NCBI GenBank assembly: GCA_016234025.1
Contig: JACQLL010000049.1
Span: 1-5,720, forward strand
Reading direction: 5' to 3'
Length of the DNA: 5,720 nucleotides
Source: Candidatus Pacearchaeota archaeon
Lineage (GTDB): Archaea; Nanobdellota; Nanobdellia; Pacearchaeales; GW2011-AR1
Positions 5,590 to 5,720 of the stretch are shown one piece after another. Below the pieces are notes generated by a model. The model ran no database searches. It saw only the letters and a list, made by a program, of their open reading frames with translations, and was not told the DNA's origin. Made by a program: the position numbers and the translations under genes. Every line of letters begins with the position of its first letter. Position 1 is the first letter of the stretch.

Positions 5590-5681
5590 TATAGTCCACC
5601 AATTTAATCTTTCGGTTTTCTGAAGCTTCGTGAGAAGCGAAGATTAGAGAACTTCGTTCTCTTTATTTATTGGTGGACTAT
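5590..5681 (+). repeat. 92-bp structured repeat, copy 2 (MITE-like or structured RNA)
   Basis: Same orientation as 154-245, with differences at 5600 (C, not T) and 5677 (A, not G). The terminal arms 5591-5603 and 5669-5681 are perfectly complementary over 13 bp (ATAGTCCACCAAT). P2 is 5606-5614 with 5638-5645 (one bulged T at 5612), capped by 5626-5629/5634-5637 around a GTGA tetraloop. P3 is 5646-5652 with 5656-5662 around TTC. P2 and P3 abut with no spacer; the junction strands are TT (5604-5605) and TTATTT (5663-5668). It lies downstream of the winged-helix gene. Copy number outside this window is unknown. Confidence 0.85.
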
Positions 5682-5685
5682 TAGG

Positions 5686-5714
5686 GAACCAACACCGAGA
5701 AACTTAGTTGGTTC
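5686..5714. repeat. Inverted repeat GAACCAAC / GTTGGTTC at window end
   Basis: GAACCAAC (5686-5693) pairs perfectly with GTTGGTTC (5707-5714) around a 13-nt loop, 5 bp after repeat copy 2. Read on the minus strand, the window end begins TATAGTGAACCAAC, which matches the 92-bp repeat terminus TATAGTCCACCAAT at 11 of 14 positions. It may be the end of a related element continuing past the window. The flanking sequence is too short to decide. Confidence 0.45.
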
Positions 5715-5720
5715 ACTATA

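Noticed and set aside
154..5681. A composite transposon bounded by the two 92-bp repeats
   Set aside because: The enclosed DNA includes the housekeeping-type lhr-mpe cluster and no transposase between the copies. Dispersed repeats explain the arrangement more simply.
5674..5720. A minus-strand frame entering from the right end of the window
   Set aside because: It stays open for only 17 codons, into the repeat, with no recognisable motif, while the DNA there is explained by inverted repeats.

Overview
The window looks like part of the chromosome of an AT-rich archaeon, most likely a DPANN lineage of the Pacearchaeota/Woesearchaeota type. The evidence is an archaeal Lhr-core helicase beside an archaeal-type ICC-like metallophosphoesterase, a small winged-helix protein of a kind I associate with those lineages, and TATA-like boxes centred 25-26 nt upstream of five start codons with no convincing Shine-Dalgarno sequence, which suggests leaderless transcripts. 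The lineage call is inference; no rRNA or tRNA marker is present.

Layout. Positions 1-99 hold the last 32 codons of a DDE (rve-type) transposase, so an insertion sequence enters from the left. Positions 100-425 carry no gene but are dense in signals: a 14-bp palindrome, a small hairpin, a 92-bp structured repeat, a TATA box formed at the edge of that repeat, and a 27-bp exact direct repeat. Two plus-strand genes follow: a 144-aa protein that may have a SecB-like fold (426-860) and an unrecognised 187-aa protein (892-1455). The second gene runs 80 bp into the 3' end of a convergent minus-strand cluster. Read 5' to 3' on the minus strand, that cluster is Lhr helicase (5027-2433), a small membrane-anchored four-cysteine protein with a DxDxDG loop (2410-2153), and the metallophosphoesterase (2092-1376). 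A 244-bp divergent intergenic region separates lhr from a plus-strand winged-helix gene (5272-5544). A second, nearly identical copy of the 92-bp repeat follows at 5590-5681, then another small inverted repeat at the window end.

Function. Lhr and the phosphoesterase are a recurring pair in archaea and bacteria and probably act in nucleic-acid repair or processing. The small exported protein between them is an unexpected third member. The left flank looks like an accessory, mobile-element-affected segment.

The most unusual signals are the 92-bp repeat, which folds into a three-way junction and whose only two differences between copies both keep pairing as G-U on the plus strand, and the Lhr Walker A motif, which reads ATGGTKT instead of the usual PTGSGKT.
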